Positions 47,897 to 58,511 are shown, counted from the stretch's first letter. The stretch is 64,000 nt of DNA from CAZBMJ01 sp964493205 (GCA_964493205.1 CAZBMJ010000009.1:1-64000); one strand, 5' to 3'. Notes: generated by a model from the letters alone, not told the origin. Program-made: numbers and translations.

Positions 47897-50749
47897 ATGA
47901 GATATATTTATTTGTTTTGTTTGTTTAGTTTTTTTGTTGGTTGTAAAAAGACTGAGCCTATAAAAGAGGATATTTATACCAATAAAGATATTGATTTTTC
48001 ATCTGATTATGATGCTTTTAAAAAATATATTTTTGATGAAATTAATGCTATTAGAGATTCGTTTAATGCGCCTACTATTATCAATCCTGTAGTTGTTTCT
48101 GGTAATACTGGTAATAATAGAACGGGGAATCCTGATGTGGACGCTTTAATCTGTCCACTTGATAATCCAGATAGTGATGGTGATAGGGTTTGTGACAGTA
48201 AAGATCGCTGCCCAGGCTTTGATGATAGTATAGACAACGACAGGGATGGCTCTCCACATGGCTGTGATTGTGAAGATGATAACCCTAGGGTCTTGCCAGG
48301 GTTTGCATGTAGCGATGATGGTCTTGAGACTGTTTGTTTCAGTGATATTTGTGATCCAAATTTAAGTGGTCAATGTGTTACTATGCCTGATGCTGCAGGG
48401 AGTGTCTGTCAAGGTGCATTGCAAGGTAAATGCGACGAAATCAATACTTGTGATGGAGCAGGAATTTGCATAGATAATAAAAAACCTGATGATTTTGTTT
48501 GTCGTAAACAAGCTGGAGCTTGTGATATAGAAGAAACTTGTGATGGTGTTAATAATGACTGTCCAACTAATGAATTCGCACCTGCAGGAAGTAGTTGTGG
48601 GCGCGATAATTTAGGAACGTGTGATGGTAATGCTCGTTGCGATAGAGCTCATGAATGCCCAGGTTCTAGTAACCCTACTGATAATGATGGGGATAATTGG
48701 ACTATTGATTGTGATTGTAATGACAATGATGCAGCTGTATTTCCAGGGCGTCCTTGTGATGCAGATACACAGGAATGTACTGAAGATATTTGTGACCCAG
48801 ATTTATCAGGTCAATGCTTACATATCAAAGAACAAGTAGGCAGGGCATGTGGAAATGCCCCCACCGATACTTGTGATGCACAAGATACTTGTAATGTGGA
48901 AGGTGATTGCTCTGATAATGTTAAGCCATTCCCTTATGTCTGTAGAATAGCAATGGGTTTTTGTGACAAAACAGAAGTCTGTAATGGTGTTAGTAAAGAA
49001 TGCCCAGCTGAAGGGTATAAACCAAGTGGTACTGTTTGTGGTGATGCTGTAAGTGGATCTTGTGATGTAGCAGATACTTGTAATGGTTTGGGCTCTTGTA
49101 TTTATAATGTAGCGCCCAATACAACTATTTGTAGGCCTTCTCAAGATGCCTGTGATATTAACGAATTATGCGATGGGGTAACTACACAATGTCCAGCTAA
49201 TGCTTATGCCATGTCTGGAGTTGCTTGTGGTCCTGCTCCTAGCCTTCCTTGTGATTTACAAGATACTTGCAATGGTTCTGGAGTATGCCTAGCCTTAGTT
49301 GCTCCCATAAATACTTCATGTAGGGCTGCTGCTAATACTTGTGACATTGGAGAAGTATGTGACGGTGTAAGTCAATCTTGTCCAAGCAATCTATTTGCTC
49401 CTAACGGTGATAGTATGCAAGTTTGTAATAATACTGGTTATAGTGCTGTAGGTTGTTCTACGGGGAGTATTTTTTGTGATGATGGTTTAGAAATTTGTTA
49501 TCCATCTTCTATCGCCTGTACCCAAAGTATCATTTATGGCCAATCTGATGATTTATTAGGTGCAGCAGTTGATGTACAAGCTACCCAAAGTATTTTAGGG
49601 GCCTATGGCACTCATGGAGATAGTTTTAATGCAGATAACCAGGGTTCATGTTATATGGCATTTGAAAATAATACATATCCACCAGTGAATTGGAGTAGGG
49701 GTTTGCAAATATTTCCCTCAGGTGATCCTGATGAAATCAAAAGAGGTGAATTTGGTAGAGCTGTAGGGGTATCTGGAAATAATGCTATTGTCGGTGCACC
49801 AAGAACTGATCATAAAGATAAATTAATAAATACTCAGGCTACAGGAAGAGTTTATTTCTATTCAAAAGATACTAATAATAATTGGAATTTAAATAATTTT
49901 TTTGATGATCCTGAAGTAGGGGGCGTTGAAACTACTGGCGCATTGTTTGGTTTTTCAGTGGATATCGATGGGGCTTGGGCATTGGCTGGAGGTCCAGGAG
50001 AAAGAACTCAACTAGGTAATTTGGCTCAAGGAGGAGTTAGTTTATTTTTCTTAGATCCACTTACTAAAACTTGGTCAAAAATTGAAGATCTTTTACCAGA
50101 CGCCAATGGACCAATAAACGCTACTAATTTATTTGGTTATGCTGTAGGTATTAGTGGCGATTGGGCGATTATTAGTGCTCCTGGACAAAGTGGTTTAGTA
50201 GGTTCTGAATCTGGTGCAGTAGTATTTTATTTTAATGATCCACAAACAGGTTGGACAGAAACACAAACTGTTTTACAACCTTTACCTAATTCTAGTGCTA
50301 TTACTGGTTTTTATGGCAAATCTGTAGATATATCTGGTGATTTAGCCATTGTTAGTGGGTTTGGCTTAGATGTTAATAGTAAAACTGGCGCTGCAGTTAT
50401 TTATCGTCTTGTTGGCAATACTTGGCAAGAAGAACAAATTTTGGAAACTAATGCCACAAATTTTGGTGGAGATTTTTTTGCTGAATCAGTGGCAATAAAT
50501 AATAATATAGCTGTTGTTGGCGCGCCTGCTGCATCTGTTAATGGTGGTGCTTATGTATTTATTTATGATGGTATAAACTGGCAGTTTAAAGAAATTTTAA
50601 TTAATGATAGTTTAGATAATGGCAGTTCTTCCAATGCACAAATAGGACAAGCTGTGGCAGTTGATAGTGATACTATTTTAGTAGGAGCACCTAGTGCCCA
50701 GCTAACTAACGATGAGGGTGCTGTATTGCTGTATCATTATCCACAGTGA
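47897..50749 (+). CDS. Lipoprotein with disintegrin-like repeats and integrin-like FG-GAP propeller
   Basis: A 950-residue protein whose lipoprotein signal ends F-V-G-C (Cys16). Residues 90-150 and about 260-280 carry acidic calcium-type repeats (D-S-D-G-D-R-V-C-D, D-N-D-R-D-G, D-N-D-G-D-N-W). Residues about 150-520 are Cys-rich repeats: C-D-I-E-E-T-C-D-G-V, then C-P-T-N and A-G-S-S-C-G, closely like ADAM/disintegrin units (about five). The C-terminal part (about 545-950) has about seven FG-GAP-like blades such as L-F-G-F-S-V-D-I-D-G-A-W and A-I-V-G-A-P, as in integrin alpha propellers. A surface adhesin is the simplest guess. It ends 3 bp from the convergent next gene. Confidence 0.82.
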   Translation: MRYIYLFCLFSFFVGCKKTEPIKEDIYTNKDIDFSSDYDAFKKYIFDEINAIRDSFNAPTIINPVVVSGNTGNNRTGNPDVDALICPLDNPDSDGDRVCDSKDRCPGFDDSIDNDRDGSPHGCDCEDDNPRVLPGFACSDDGLETVCFSDICDPNLSGQCVTMPDAAGSVCQGALQGKCDEINTCDGAGICIDNKKPDDFVCRKQAGACDIEETCDGVNNDCPTNEFAPAGSSCGRDNLGTCDGNARCDRAHECPGSSNPTDNDGDNWTIDCDCNDNDAAVFPGRPCDADTQECTEDICDPDLSGQCLHIKEQVGRACGNAPTDTCDAQDTCNVEGDCSDNVKPFPYVCRIAMGFCDKTEVCNGVSKECPAEGYKPSGTVCGDAVSGSCDVADTCNGLGSCIYNVAPNTTICRPSQDACDINELCDGVTTQCPANAYAMSGVACGPAPSLPCDLQDTCNGSGVCLALVAPINTSCRAAANTCDIGEVCDGVSQSCPSNLFAPNGDSMQVCNNTGYSAVGCSTGSIFCDDGLEICYPSSIACTQSIIYGQSDDLLGAAVDVQATQSILGAYGTHGDSFNADNQGSCYMAFENNTYPPVNWSRGLQIFPSGDPDEIKRGEFGRAVGVSGNNAIVGAPRTDHKDKLINTQATGRVYFYSKDTNNNWNLNNFFDDPEVGGVETTGALFGFSVDIDGAWALAGGPGERTQLGNLAQGGVSLFFLDPLTKTWSKIEDLLPDANGPINATNLFGYAVGISGDWAIISAPGQSGLVGSESGAVVFYFNDPQTGWTETQTVLQPLPNSSAITGFYGKSVDISGDLAIVSGFGLDVNSKTGAAVIYRLVGNTWQEEQILETNATNFGGDFFAESVAINNNIAVVGAPAASVNGGAYVFIYDGINWQFKEILINDSLDNGSSSNAQIGQAVAVDSDTILVGAPSAQLTNDEGAVLLYHYPQ

Positions 50750-50751
50750 TG

Positions 50752-52695
50752 TTAAGGGGTATAAAAAATCTCTTTTTTTTCTTTTGTCCACCTTGCTACT
50801 AAGGAATGAGCAGGTATATTGTTTCGTTTTTCCGAAGAAAAATTAGCAATTACTTGAACCTTATTGTTGCCAAAGGTTGTTTGCTGCAATAATTTGTCCT
50901 CAGAAAGCCATATAAACTCAGTAAGTGGCAGAAGAAAAATACTTTGATGTAAAATGGCAAAAAAGTCAGCTAGCTTTTTCAGTCGAGGGCTTTGTTCTTT
51001 GATGGCCTTTTGATCTAATGCCCAAATGGCTGGTATACCGTACAATAATTCAAAAAGTTCTCTGGTAACCATAAGCTTGGGAATTTTATTATGAGAAAGT
51101 TCCCAGCGATCAGTCACCACAAGAGCGTCGTGAAAAGCTGCTTGAAATAGGGGCAAGCGATAGCGTGGGTCAAACTTGGCCTTCACGAATTCTTCTGGTG
51201 GGCTAAATGGTTGGAAGAAAATTTTAGGCCGTTCAGGTGGCCACCAGCCGCCAAATAATTTTTTATCCGCCATGAATTGAAATTGTACTCGATTACGAAC
51301 AGAAAAATTACCATGAGCAAATGCTAAAGCAGGGACGGCCCAGGCTGCAGCAGTTTCAGAGCCTAAAACCAAGTTTTTGGTCTCAGCGATATAGCTCATG
51401 CGCTCAAGTCGGTTCTTTCGATCTTGTTCCTTGTTCATGGGATGGTTTGTGCTGTAATCGTCAAACAGTTCACCAGTGGCGTCACAATCTAAAAAATAGC
51501 TATTGATGCCAGAAGTTACAAATGTTTCGATGCGTTCCTTAATAACTTTACTTGAGGCTTTATTAAATGATAAAGCCTGGGAACTGGCATGACAGCCAAT
51601 GTCGGCAAAACCTTTTTGAATCGTATCATTTTTTATTCTCACACAGGCTTTAGGATATTGATCTCCAAAATATGTATTGGCGGCATCAGCTTTTTCTGCG
51701 GGTGCCATTGTATGAAAAGAATCGTAAGGTCCTACCAAAAATCCTAAAGTTTTTGCTTCACTAACAAATGCAGGTTCTACGTAATGTTGTGGTTTTACCC
51801 ATTGTCCTTGAGGAAGTTTGCGTGGTTTGTCTTCATAGCCTAGCCACATATGTTTTATGCCTAAGTTTTTAAGAGCTAAAAGTGCCCCTTTAGTTCGTCC
51901 ATCGCCCCACATGTATGCATGCATAGCCCCAGCAAGTTTTTTTATCTCAGGATTTTTTTGCATCTTATTTTTCAAAGAGATAAACTGGCCATTTTCTAGG
52001 AGATAGCGACGAAAATTAAGAGCTGGTGCTAGTACAGTATTTTCTGTTAGACTAATGCTTAACTCCAAAGGTGCAAATTGGTTTTGTTCATCAAATTGGT
52101 GCGAGAATTTATTGGTTAGACGTCCATTGGCAACTTCAAAAACTAGCAGATTATAGAGGTCAGTATGGGCAATGAAAGATACAGTTTTATCAGAAAGTTT
52201 ATACCCCCAAAAAGGAGCGATTAAGTCATCTTGGCCATGAGTGACCAATGATTTAGCATTTAGTTGTTTCTGCCAAAATGGGTCAGTATTTGGCAAATAT
52301 AGTCCTTCACCTTCAGGTAGCATTATGGCGCTAAACTGCGGATCAGATCCTATATTTGCCAACGTAAATTTTCCAGCAGTTTTAGACGTTACACGCATAT
52401 GCAAACGGTCATTTTTTACGAAGAACAGAAAGTCCATAGCTCCTTGGCTGAAGGAAACTTCATGGGAAGAGATAGCAAGATTAGAAAATAATTGGCTTTC
52501 TTCATAGCCTCTAGCCAAAAGAATAGCTGGCTTATTATCTGCTAATCCATGAATAGTAAGTGTTGATGGATCGATGCTGGCACGCCATGAATTCAGCTGT
52601 AATGAAATTTGGTTTTTAGAAAATTTCGATTTTGAAGGAGAGATAAAAACGCAGGAGAAAAATATTAATAATAATAAAAATGAGTATTTAAACAT
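50752..52695 (-). CDS. Secreted glycoside-hydrolase-like protein
   Basis: The ATG at 52695 (AAAGGA site) gives 647 residues; an upstream ATG at 52716 would break up the signal peptide. Signal: M-F-K-Y-S-F-L-L-L-L to S-K-S. A beta-rich N-terminal domain is followed by a TIM-barrel-like region with A-Y-M-W-G-D-G-R, F-A-D-I-G-C-H, Y-F-L-D-C-D-A-T-G and L-G-S-E-T-A-A-A-W. These acidic residues at strand ends fit retaining glycosidases such as GH101-like or DUF5696-type enzymes. The exact family and substrate are uncertain. Confidence 0.6.
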   Translation of the reverse strand: MFKYSFLLLLIFFSCVFISPSKSKFSKNQISLQLNSWRASIDPSTLTIHGLADNKPAILLARGYEESQLFSNLAISSHEVSFSQGAMDFLFFVKNDRLHMRVTSKTAGKFTLANIGSDPQFSAIMLPEGEGLYLPNTDPFWQKQLNAKSLVTHGQDDLIAPFWGYKLSDKTVSFIAHTDLYNLLVFEVANGRLTNKFSHQFDEQNQFAPLELSISLTENTVLAPALNFRRYLLENGQFISLKNKMQKNPEIKKLAGAMHAYMWGDGRTKGALLALKNLGIKHMWLGYEDKPRKLPQGQWVKPQHYVEPAFVSEAKTLGFLVGPYDSFHTMAPAEKADAANTYFGDQYPKACVRIKNDTIQKGFADIGCHASSQALSFNKASSKVIKERIETFVTSGINSYFLDCDATGELFDDYSTNHPMNKEQDRKNRLERMSYIAETKNLVLGSETAAAWAVPALAFAHGNFSVRNRVQFQFMADKKLFGGWWPPERPKIFFQPFSPPEEFVKAKFDPRYRLPLFQAAFHDALVVTDRWELSHNKIPKLMVTRELFELLYGIPAIWALDQKAIKEQSPRLKKLADFFAILHQSIFLLPLTEFIWLSEDKLLQQTTFGNNKVQVIANFSSEKRNNIPAHSLVARWTKEKKEIFYTP

Positions 52696-52931
52696 AACAA
52701 TCCTTTTATTTTCCAATCCATATACAAATCAATTAACTGAGAGTTAATAAGCTCAAAAAATATATTTGTAAAATTATTATTTTTTAAAAAATCTTTTGCT
52801 TTTTTCCCTGATAAGCTTAAAAAGCTATCTAAAAAGCCGCAATTATGAAAATAAACGTCGAACATCTATTTTCTAAATAAATTTTTCTTTTAAATTATTT
52901 TATTATCAATAACTTAGGCAAAAGGAACCTT

Positions 52932-55900
52932 ATGCAAGTAGTACCTATAGATTGTGATCCTGAGTCAATTTCTGTTTTATATAATGAAAATAATAATAAA
53001 ATTCTTGGAACGTCTGATTTTATAGCAATGGTTCAATCTTCTTTATATGTCGATAAAAGCTTATTTTTAAAAACTTATTTGGAATCAGAAATGTCTAGTG
53101 TGCTTTTGCTAACAAGGCCACGACGTTTTGGGAAAAGTTCTTTATTTTCAATGCTTTATTATTTTTTAGGCAATCGAATAGATGATAAGCCCAATACTAC
53201 TCGCCCTATTTTTGAACGCTTAATGATCGGCAGATATCCAGAGTTGATAGATAAACATCATGGAAAATACAGTGTTATTTACTTAAATTTTGCAACTTTA
53301 AATTTAGGAACAACAAAAGATTCTGCACAAAAAAAACTCTCCTATTTTATGAGCCAAGTATACAATAAATTTAGTGAACTAAAGTATAGTTCTAAGATTG
53401 ATCAAGATTATTATCGTAAAATTATATCGATGCAAGCAAATTTAGGAGAGTTACAAGATTCTTTACGAAAACTCACATTGTTTTTACAAAAGCATTATGA
53501 TGAAACCTCAGCTGCTAATGTATACATATTGATTGATGAATATGAAACTCCTTACAGTAATGATATCATAAAAAATTTACTTAATGCCGCATTAAAAGAT
53601 AATATATGCTTACACAAAGCTCTGTTAACTGGAATTTTTAATATAGTTAGTGAAAAAATTAATACAGGACTGAACAATATAGGTAATGCTACATTATTGA
53701 ATGATCAGCGTTACAACTCTTACTTTGGAATTTGTGATTATGAAGTACCAGAACTTTTAAAAAAGAATTCTATAGCTATTGATTTTGAAAAATTTAAAAC
53801 ATGGTATGCCGGATATAAAGTTGGCTTAAATACTTATTTTTCGATATTCCCTTCTTGGTCAGTTATGAGTTTCATCAATAACAATATTAATAAGTCCGTA
53901 GCTAATCAGGACTATAATTCCCATTGGACGCAAACTTCCTCAGCAACGCTTCTAGATTCTTTAGTAGAAAATGTTAAGCAATCAAATCAAACTCTGTTTG
54001 AAGAAATAAGAACAACATTATTATCTTTATTTGAAGAAAAAGAAGTTTTTATAGCTCTTGAAAATTATTTCTCGTTTTCTGAATTAGAGAATGCTAACTT
54101 AAAAGCATTTTGGACATTGCTTCATGTTTCTGGTTATATCACTGTTGTAGAAAAAACGAAAGATTATCGAATTTGTATCCCAAATCAAGATGTTCGCCAA
54201 TTTTTAGAAAACAAACATCATACATGGTTTTCTGATACAGAGTTAAAATTACGCGCAGATTGTGATACCTTACTAAACTCTAAAGAAAAAGGCCCTATTT
54301 TGATAGGTTTAGGAAAGCTGTGGCATTTAAAAGGTAATAACACCTTGCTTGAAAAAGTGCGGATTCATTTAATGGGTCAAGAAGAGGACATTGCAATAGA
54401 AGCGTTCAAACTTTTAACCTCTAAATTTAAAGTGGATCTTAATTGGGGCAAACTGTTAACTACATCTCATCCTCAATTACTTGCACATGTATTAGACACT
54501 GTTTTTACTCAGGCTTCATCTAATACCACATCTTATTCAGAGCATTTTTATCAGCTGTGTTTACAGGATTTAAACAGCCAAAACCATGCGCTTGCAGAGC
54601 TAAAACTGAATTTTATCCATAAGTTTTTAAAAGAAGGATATTTGTCTCTAGATGATAAAGAACAATCTTTATTACCAATTTTATTAAAAGGTCTTGCACA
54701 AGTAAAAAGTGAGAACAGCGATCCATATTTTGCAATGCTTGAGAACTTAAAATGGCTTAATAAACCTGAGGTCTTAGAAAAATTATGTGAATGCCTATCA
54801 AATGAGTCGATAGAGATATCAAAGCAGGCTTTTGAAAGACTAAAATACATGAAACAAGACCAACATCCCTTGGTAAAAAAACATTTTTTTGAAAACTTAA
54901 AAAGCGAAAATCTAGAACATTTTATTTATGCAGCCAGTTATTTTGAGGCACATCCTCAGGAACCTGAATTTTTGACCTATTTAGACATTTTACAAAAAAA
55001 TTTAGAATCTTCTAATGAAAATATTTATCTTTCTGTGCAAGAACATTTTCGTAAGGCTGTTAAGGAAAATAACAAAGAGATTATTGATTTATTGCGAAAC
55101 ACTGTTTTTGAATCCAATAAAGCAGTGAATATTAAAATCAGATATTTGCAGCCATTTGAAAGCTTAGATTTTACACAATCAGAACATCAAGACCTATTTG
55201 AATTGTTATTTTTGGTTTTTAAAAATGAAACAGAGTGTTTTGAATTGCGCCAAACTATTTATCATATTTTTGAAATCGCTTATTTAAATGGTACACAACG
55301 AGAAGAAGTGCAAAAAGTAAGCCTAAAAATGCTTGATGAAAAGCAGCATCGAGAATTTATAATGAATTGTTTGAGAAATTCCCAAGAACATGGCCCTTTG
55401 ATTTTAGATAATAAAATTCAAGAATTTCGCAAAGTAAATATTTTTCCCAAAAGAAATATTTTGATTCGTGAGATAAGTGAATTTTTTACAAGCCAGAATT
55501 CACAAGAAATTGAAGCAAAAAGAGCAGAAATTTTTAAAATGTTTTTAGAAAAATTAACAGGAGTTAATATTACACGTTCAATTGAACCTTTGTTAACGGC
55601 ACTCACAGTTATGTACAAAGATTCTCAAGAGGACTCAGAGCTAATCAAGATCTGTTTTACTTATTTGAATCGAAAAGAATTTTCTAAACCTGCTTTAAAA
55701 CTTTTGATGCAAATTAAACAAATACCTAAAGATTTAAAGCTTGAAGTTCAGTTAAATTTGCAAAAATATTTTTCAGAAATACCCAGTGAAATTCTAATGG
55801 ATTATTTAAATATGTTAGAAGAATATGAAGGCCTAAATAATGATGTGTTTAAGATAATTAAGCAAATACTCTTACTAAGTTCAGACACACAAGTGCAAGA

Positions 55901-55937
55901 AAAAGCACAGCAGTTTTTTGAGAAGGATTCGATTTGA
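52932..55937 (+). CDS. AAA-ATPase_like protein with a long helical-repeat tail
   Basis: A 1001-residue protein. The N-terminal 430 residues match the AAA-ATPase_like family (PF09820): Y-V-D-K-S-L-F-L, Walker A L-T-R-P-R-R-F-G-K-S-S-L (Lys68) and Walker B I-L-I-D-E-Y-E-T-P-Y near 200. In most relatives a PD-(D/E)xK domain ends the protein; here residues about 430-1000 are helix-rich, with repeated Leu/Lys units (L-L-P-I-L-L-K-G-L, Q-E-F-R-K-V) like HEAT/ARM repeats, and no nuclease motif is seen. AAAGGA precedes the ATG. The family is expanded in host-associated bacteria; its role is unknown. Confidence 0.72.
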   Translation: MQVVPIDCDPESISVLYNENNNKILGTSDFIAMVQSSLYVDKSLFLKTYLESEMSSVLLLTRPRRFGKSSLFSMLYYFLGNRIDDKPNTTRPIFERLMIGRYPELIDKHHGKYSVIYLNFATLNLGTTKDSAQKKLSYFMSQVYNKFSELKYSSKIDQDYYRKIISMQANLGELQDSLRKLTLFLQKHYDETSAANVYILIDEYETPYSNDIIKNLLNAALKDNICLHKALLTGIFNIVSEKINTGLNNIGNATLLNDQRYNSYFGICDYEVPELLKKNSIAIDFEKFKTWYAGYKVGLNTYFSIFPSWSVMSFINNNINKSVANQDYNSHWTQTSSATLLDSLVENVKQSNQTLFEEIRTTLLSLFEEKEVFIALENYFSFSELENANLKAFWTLLHVSGYITVVEKTKDYRICIPNQDVRQFLENKHHTWFSDTELKLRADCDTLLNSKEKGPILIGLGKLWHLKGNNTLLEKVRIHLMGQEEDIAIEAFKLLTSKFKVDLNWGKLLTTSHPQLLAHVLDTVFTQASSNTTSYSEHFYQLCLQDLNSQNHALAELKLNFIHKFLKEGYLSLDDKEQSLLPILLKGLAQVKSENSDPYFAMLENLKWLNKPEVLEKLCECLSNESIEISKQAFERLKYMKQDQHPLVKKHFFENLKSENLEHFIYAASYFEAHPQEPEFLTYLDILQKNLESSNENIYLSVQEHFRKAVKENNKEIIDLLRNTVFESNKAVNIKIRYLQPFESLDFTQSEHQDLFELLFLVFKNETECFELRQTIYHIFEIAYLNGTQREEVQKVSLKMLDEKQHREFIMNCLRNSQEHGPLILDNKIQEFRKVNIFPKRNILIREISEFFTSQNSQEIEAKRAEIFKMFLEKLTGVNITRSIEPLLTALTVMYKDSQEDSELIKICFTYLNRKEFSKPALKLLMQIKQIPKDLKLEVQLNLQKYFSEIPSEILMDYLNMLEEYEGLNNDVFKIIKQILLLSSDTQVQEKAQQFFEKDSI

Positions 55938-55958
55938 TGCCACTTGACAACAAGTCTA

Positions 55959-58031
55959 TTAGGAAAAATTAATATCTTTGCTTAATAAGTGAGCATGATC
56001 TTGTGTAATATTATTATTAACTATTTCTTTTGCATAAGACTTAGCAAGGGGTACTAAAGAAGCAAAATCTTTATAGTTAAAAATATTAAAGTTAGGTAAG
56101 CCAGATTGCTTGGTACCTAAAATTTCGCCTGGACCTCTGTGCTCTAAGTCTGCTTGAGCTAGGGCAAACCCATCTTGAGTTTTGCATAGTGCTTCTAATC
56201 TTTTATAAGAGCTTGAAAATTTATTTTCTATATCTGTAAGTAAAAAACAAAAGCTTTTGAGCTTGCCCCTACCAACGCGACCTCGTAGTTGATGAAGTTG
56301 AGCCAAACCAAATCTTTCTGGATGGACAATAATCATCACACTTGCCTGTGGTATATCTACTCCTACTTCTATAACACTTGTGGCTACTAAAAAATTAGCG
56401 TTGCTATCTTTGAAACTTTGCATTGCTAAATCTTTTTCTTTGGGTTTCATTTGGCCATGCACCATGAGACAAGAATTCTCACCAAAAGTAGTCTTAATTT
56501 CTAAATATGCTTTGGTCGCATTTTCTAAGTCGAGAGTTTCTGATTCTTCTACCAAAGGAAAAACAATAAAAGCTTTTTGGTTACTTGCTATTATTCGTTC
56601 GCATATTTTATTAAGAGATTTGAGCACGGGGCCACTAAAAATTTTAGTTTCAATAGGTAGCCGGCCTTGTGGGCGCTGCGTAATAACAGATAAATCTAAG
56701 TCATGATAAATAGTAAGAGCTAAGCTTCTAGGGATTGGTGTTGCTGACATTACTAATAAGTGTGGATAAAAATCTTGTCGATCTTTGCAAGATTTTAATA
56801 AACTTGCTCGTTGATTTACTCCAAATCTATGCTGTTCATCAATAACAAATAAGCCTAAGCTTTTAAAAATAATATCATTACTTAATAATGCATGAGTTCC
56901 TATTAAAATATTTATGCTGCCTTCTGATAACTCTTTGGTTATTTGAGAGCGTTCTTTGTTAGAAGTACTCGAAGTGAGCAAGGCTATTTTTATATGGGTT
57001 TTAGACTCAAAAAAATTTAAATACACTTCATATAATTGCCTTGCTAAAATTTCGGTAGGCGCCATTAAAGCTACTTGATTATTGCTAGTTACTACGTGTA
57101 ATGCCGCAATAGCACTCACTGCAGTTTTACCACAACCAACATCACCCTGTAAAAGTCTCAGCATAGGCTTATTAAGCGACATATCTAGAATAATTTCTTC
57201 TAGAACTTGTACTTGGGCAAGTGTTAGTTCAAAAGGCAAGATTTCTGAAGCAAGCTTATTAATGCTTTGGGTCTTTATTACTAATGATCTTATAAAATTA
57301 TCTTTTTTTTGATTTTTAAACATAGGTACATAAAAAGATAATAGCTCTTCAAAAGCGACTCTTCTAAAAAAATTACAACTCGTTTTATTATCAAAGTTAC
57401 AGCCATTTTTATTATCTGGCTGATGAATTTTAAGAAGCGAAGGATATAACGGTGATAAATGATTATTTTTTAATAGATCTTCGCTTAGGTGATCTAAATT
57501 ATTGTTTGTACTAAGTTTACTTAATGCTTTATCGACAATTTTTTTAAATAACGATGGACTTATGCCAGCTATTTGTGAGTAATTTGATTCTTGTTTTTCT
57601 ATTATATCAAGATCTTCGTTGAGTATTTTAGGATGTACCATTTGTACTCTGCCTAAAAAATCTTTTGCTTCTCCACTTATAGTAACGATTTTTTGAGGAG
57701 TAAGTTTAGTCTGCACATAATTTACTGCAGGACCAAAAAATATTAAAGATATACAACCTGTTTTATCTTCTACTATCACTTCTAATCTTTTTTTAGGGCC
57801 AAAACCAGAAACTTTGCTTGCTTTAACTTCACCTTTGGCAATATAGTATCTGCCAGCTTGCATAAATCTAAAACCCAAAGATTCATTTTGAGTAATTATA
57901 GATTTTGGCGGCCTCAGCAATAACTGAAAAATTGAGTTAATGCCATGTGTAGCTAAGGCTGAAACGGTTTTTGGCCCTACTTGGGACAAGCTAGAAAGCT
58001 CTGAAGCTAAAATATTAGTGTTTATAATCAA
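55959..58031 (-). CDS. recG: ATP-dependent DNA helicase RecG
   Basis: Branch-migrating helicase that remodels stalled replication forks, 690 residues. It has the N-terminal wedge OB-fold, Walker A L-Q-G-D-V-G-C-G-K-T, the D-E-x-H box as V-I-D-E-Q-H-R-F-G, V-M-S-A-T-P-I-P-R-S (motif III) and the late Q-L-R-G-R-V-G-R-G motif, all in order. The start is a TTG at 58031 (reads I-I-N-T-N) chosen because AGGGG lies a few bases upstream and no ATG is available. It is 6 bp after greA and likely co-transcribed. Confidence 0.95.
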   Translation of the reverse strand: MIINTNILASELSSLSQVGPKTVSALATHGINSIFQLLLRPPKSIITQNESLGFRFMQAGRYYIAKGEVKASKVSGFGPKKRLEVIVEDKTGCISLIFFGPAVNYVQTKLTPQKIVTISGEAKDFLGRVQMVHPKILNEDLDIIEKQESNYSQIAGISPSLFKKIVDKALSKLSTNNNLDHLSEDLLKNNHLSPLYPSLLKIHQPDNKNGCNFDNKTSCNFFRRVAFEELLSFYVPMFKNQKKDNFIRSLVIKTQSINKLASEILPFELTLAQVQVLEEIILDMSLNKPMLRLLQGDVGCGKTAVSAIAALHVVTSNNQVALMAPTEILARQLYEVYLNFFESKTHIKIALLTSSTSNKERSQITKELSEGSINILIGTHALLSNDIIFKSLGLFVIDEQHRFGVNQRASLLKSCKDRQDFYPHLLVMSATPIPRSLALTIYHDLDLSVITQRPQGRLPIETKIFSGPVLKSLNKICERIIASNQKAFIVFPLVEESETLDLENATKAYLEIKTTFGENSCLMVHGQMKPKEKDLAMQSFKDSNANFLVATSVIEVGVDIPQASVMIIVHPERFGLAQLHQLRGRVGRGKLKSFCFLLTDIENKFSSSYKRLEALCKTQDGFALAQADLEHRGPGEILGTKQSGLPNFNIFNYKDFASLVPLAKSYAKEIVNNNITQDHAHLLSKDINFS

Positions 58032-58037
58032 AATCCC

Positions 58038-58511
58038 CTAAATGAATTTTAAATAAACTACTTCACATTCTCTAATTCCACGAGGAGTAGTGATTTCTAC
58101 AGCGTCGCCCACACATTTGCCTATTAAAGCCCTACCCATAGGTGAAGTAATGCTAATTTTTTTTTCTTTTAAATCAGCTTCGTCTTCACCTACAATTTGC
58201 CAAACTTCTTCTTTTTCGGTGTCACAATCCATAATACAAACGGTTGCACCAAAAGTAACTTTATCCCCCTGTAAATTTTTGGGGTCTACTACTTCATAGA
58301 GTTGTATGCGCGTTTGCAAAAATCTGATTCGTGCTTCCACCATGCCTTGTCTTTCTCTTGCTGCATCATATTCAGCATTTTCTGACAAGTCACCATGAGC
58401 TCTTGCTTCTGCGATATCGCTTATAGTCTTTGGTCTTACTTCAGTTAGTAAGTATTCTAACTCTTTAGAGAGCTTATTATAGCCTTCAGGAGTTATTGGT
58501 AGCTTGTTCAT
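58038..58511 (-). CDS. greA: Transcription elongation factor GreA
   Basis: A 157-residue Gre factor that rescues backtracked RNA polymerase by stimulating transcript cleavage. The N-terminal coiled coil has the tip acidic pair in D-L-S-E-N-A-E-Y-D-A-A and is followed by I-S-I-T-S-P-M-G-R-A-L-I-G-K and the basic C terminus. GGAG precedes the ATG. It forms a unit with recG. Confidence 0.96.
   Translation of the reverse strand: MNKLPITPEGYNKLSKELEYLLTEVRPKTISDIAEARAHGDLSENAEYDAARERQGMVEARIRFLQTRIQLYEVVDPKNLQGDKVTFGATVCIMDCDTEKEEVWQIVGEDEADLKEKKISITSPMGRALIGKCVGDAVEITTPRGIRECEVVYLKFI

Noticed and set aside
52696..52865. Minus-strand 66-residue ORF upstream of the glycoside-hydrolase-like gene
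   Set aside because: It has no clear ribosome site, overlaps the start of the real gene, and shows no family resemblance. Possible leader or chance ORF.
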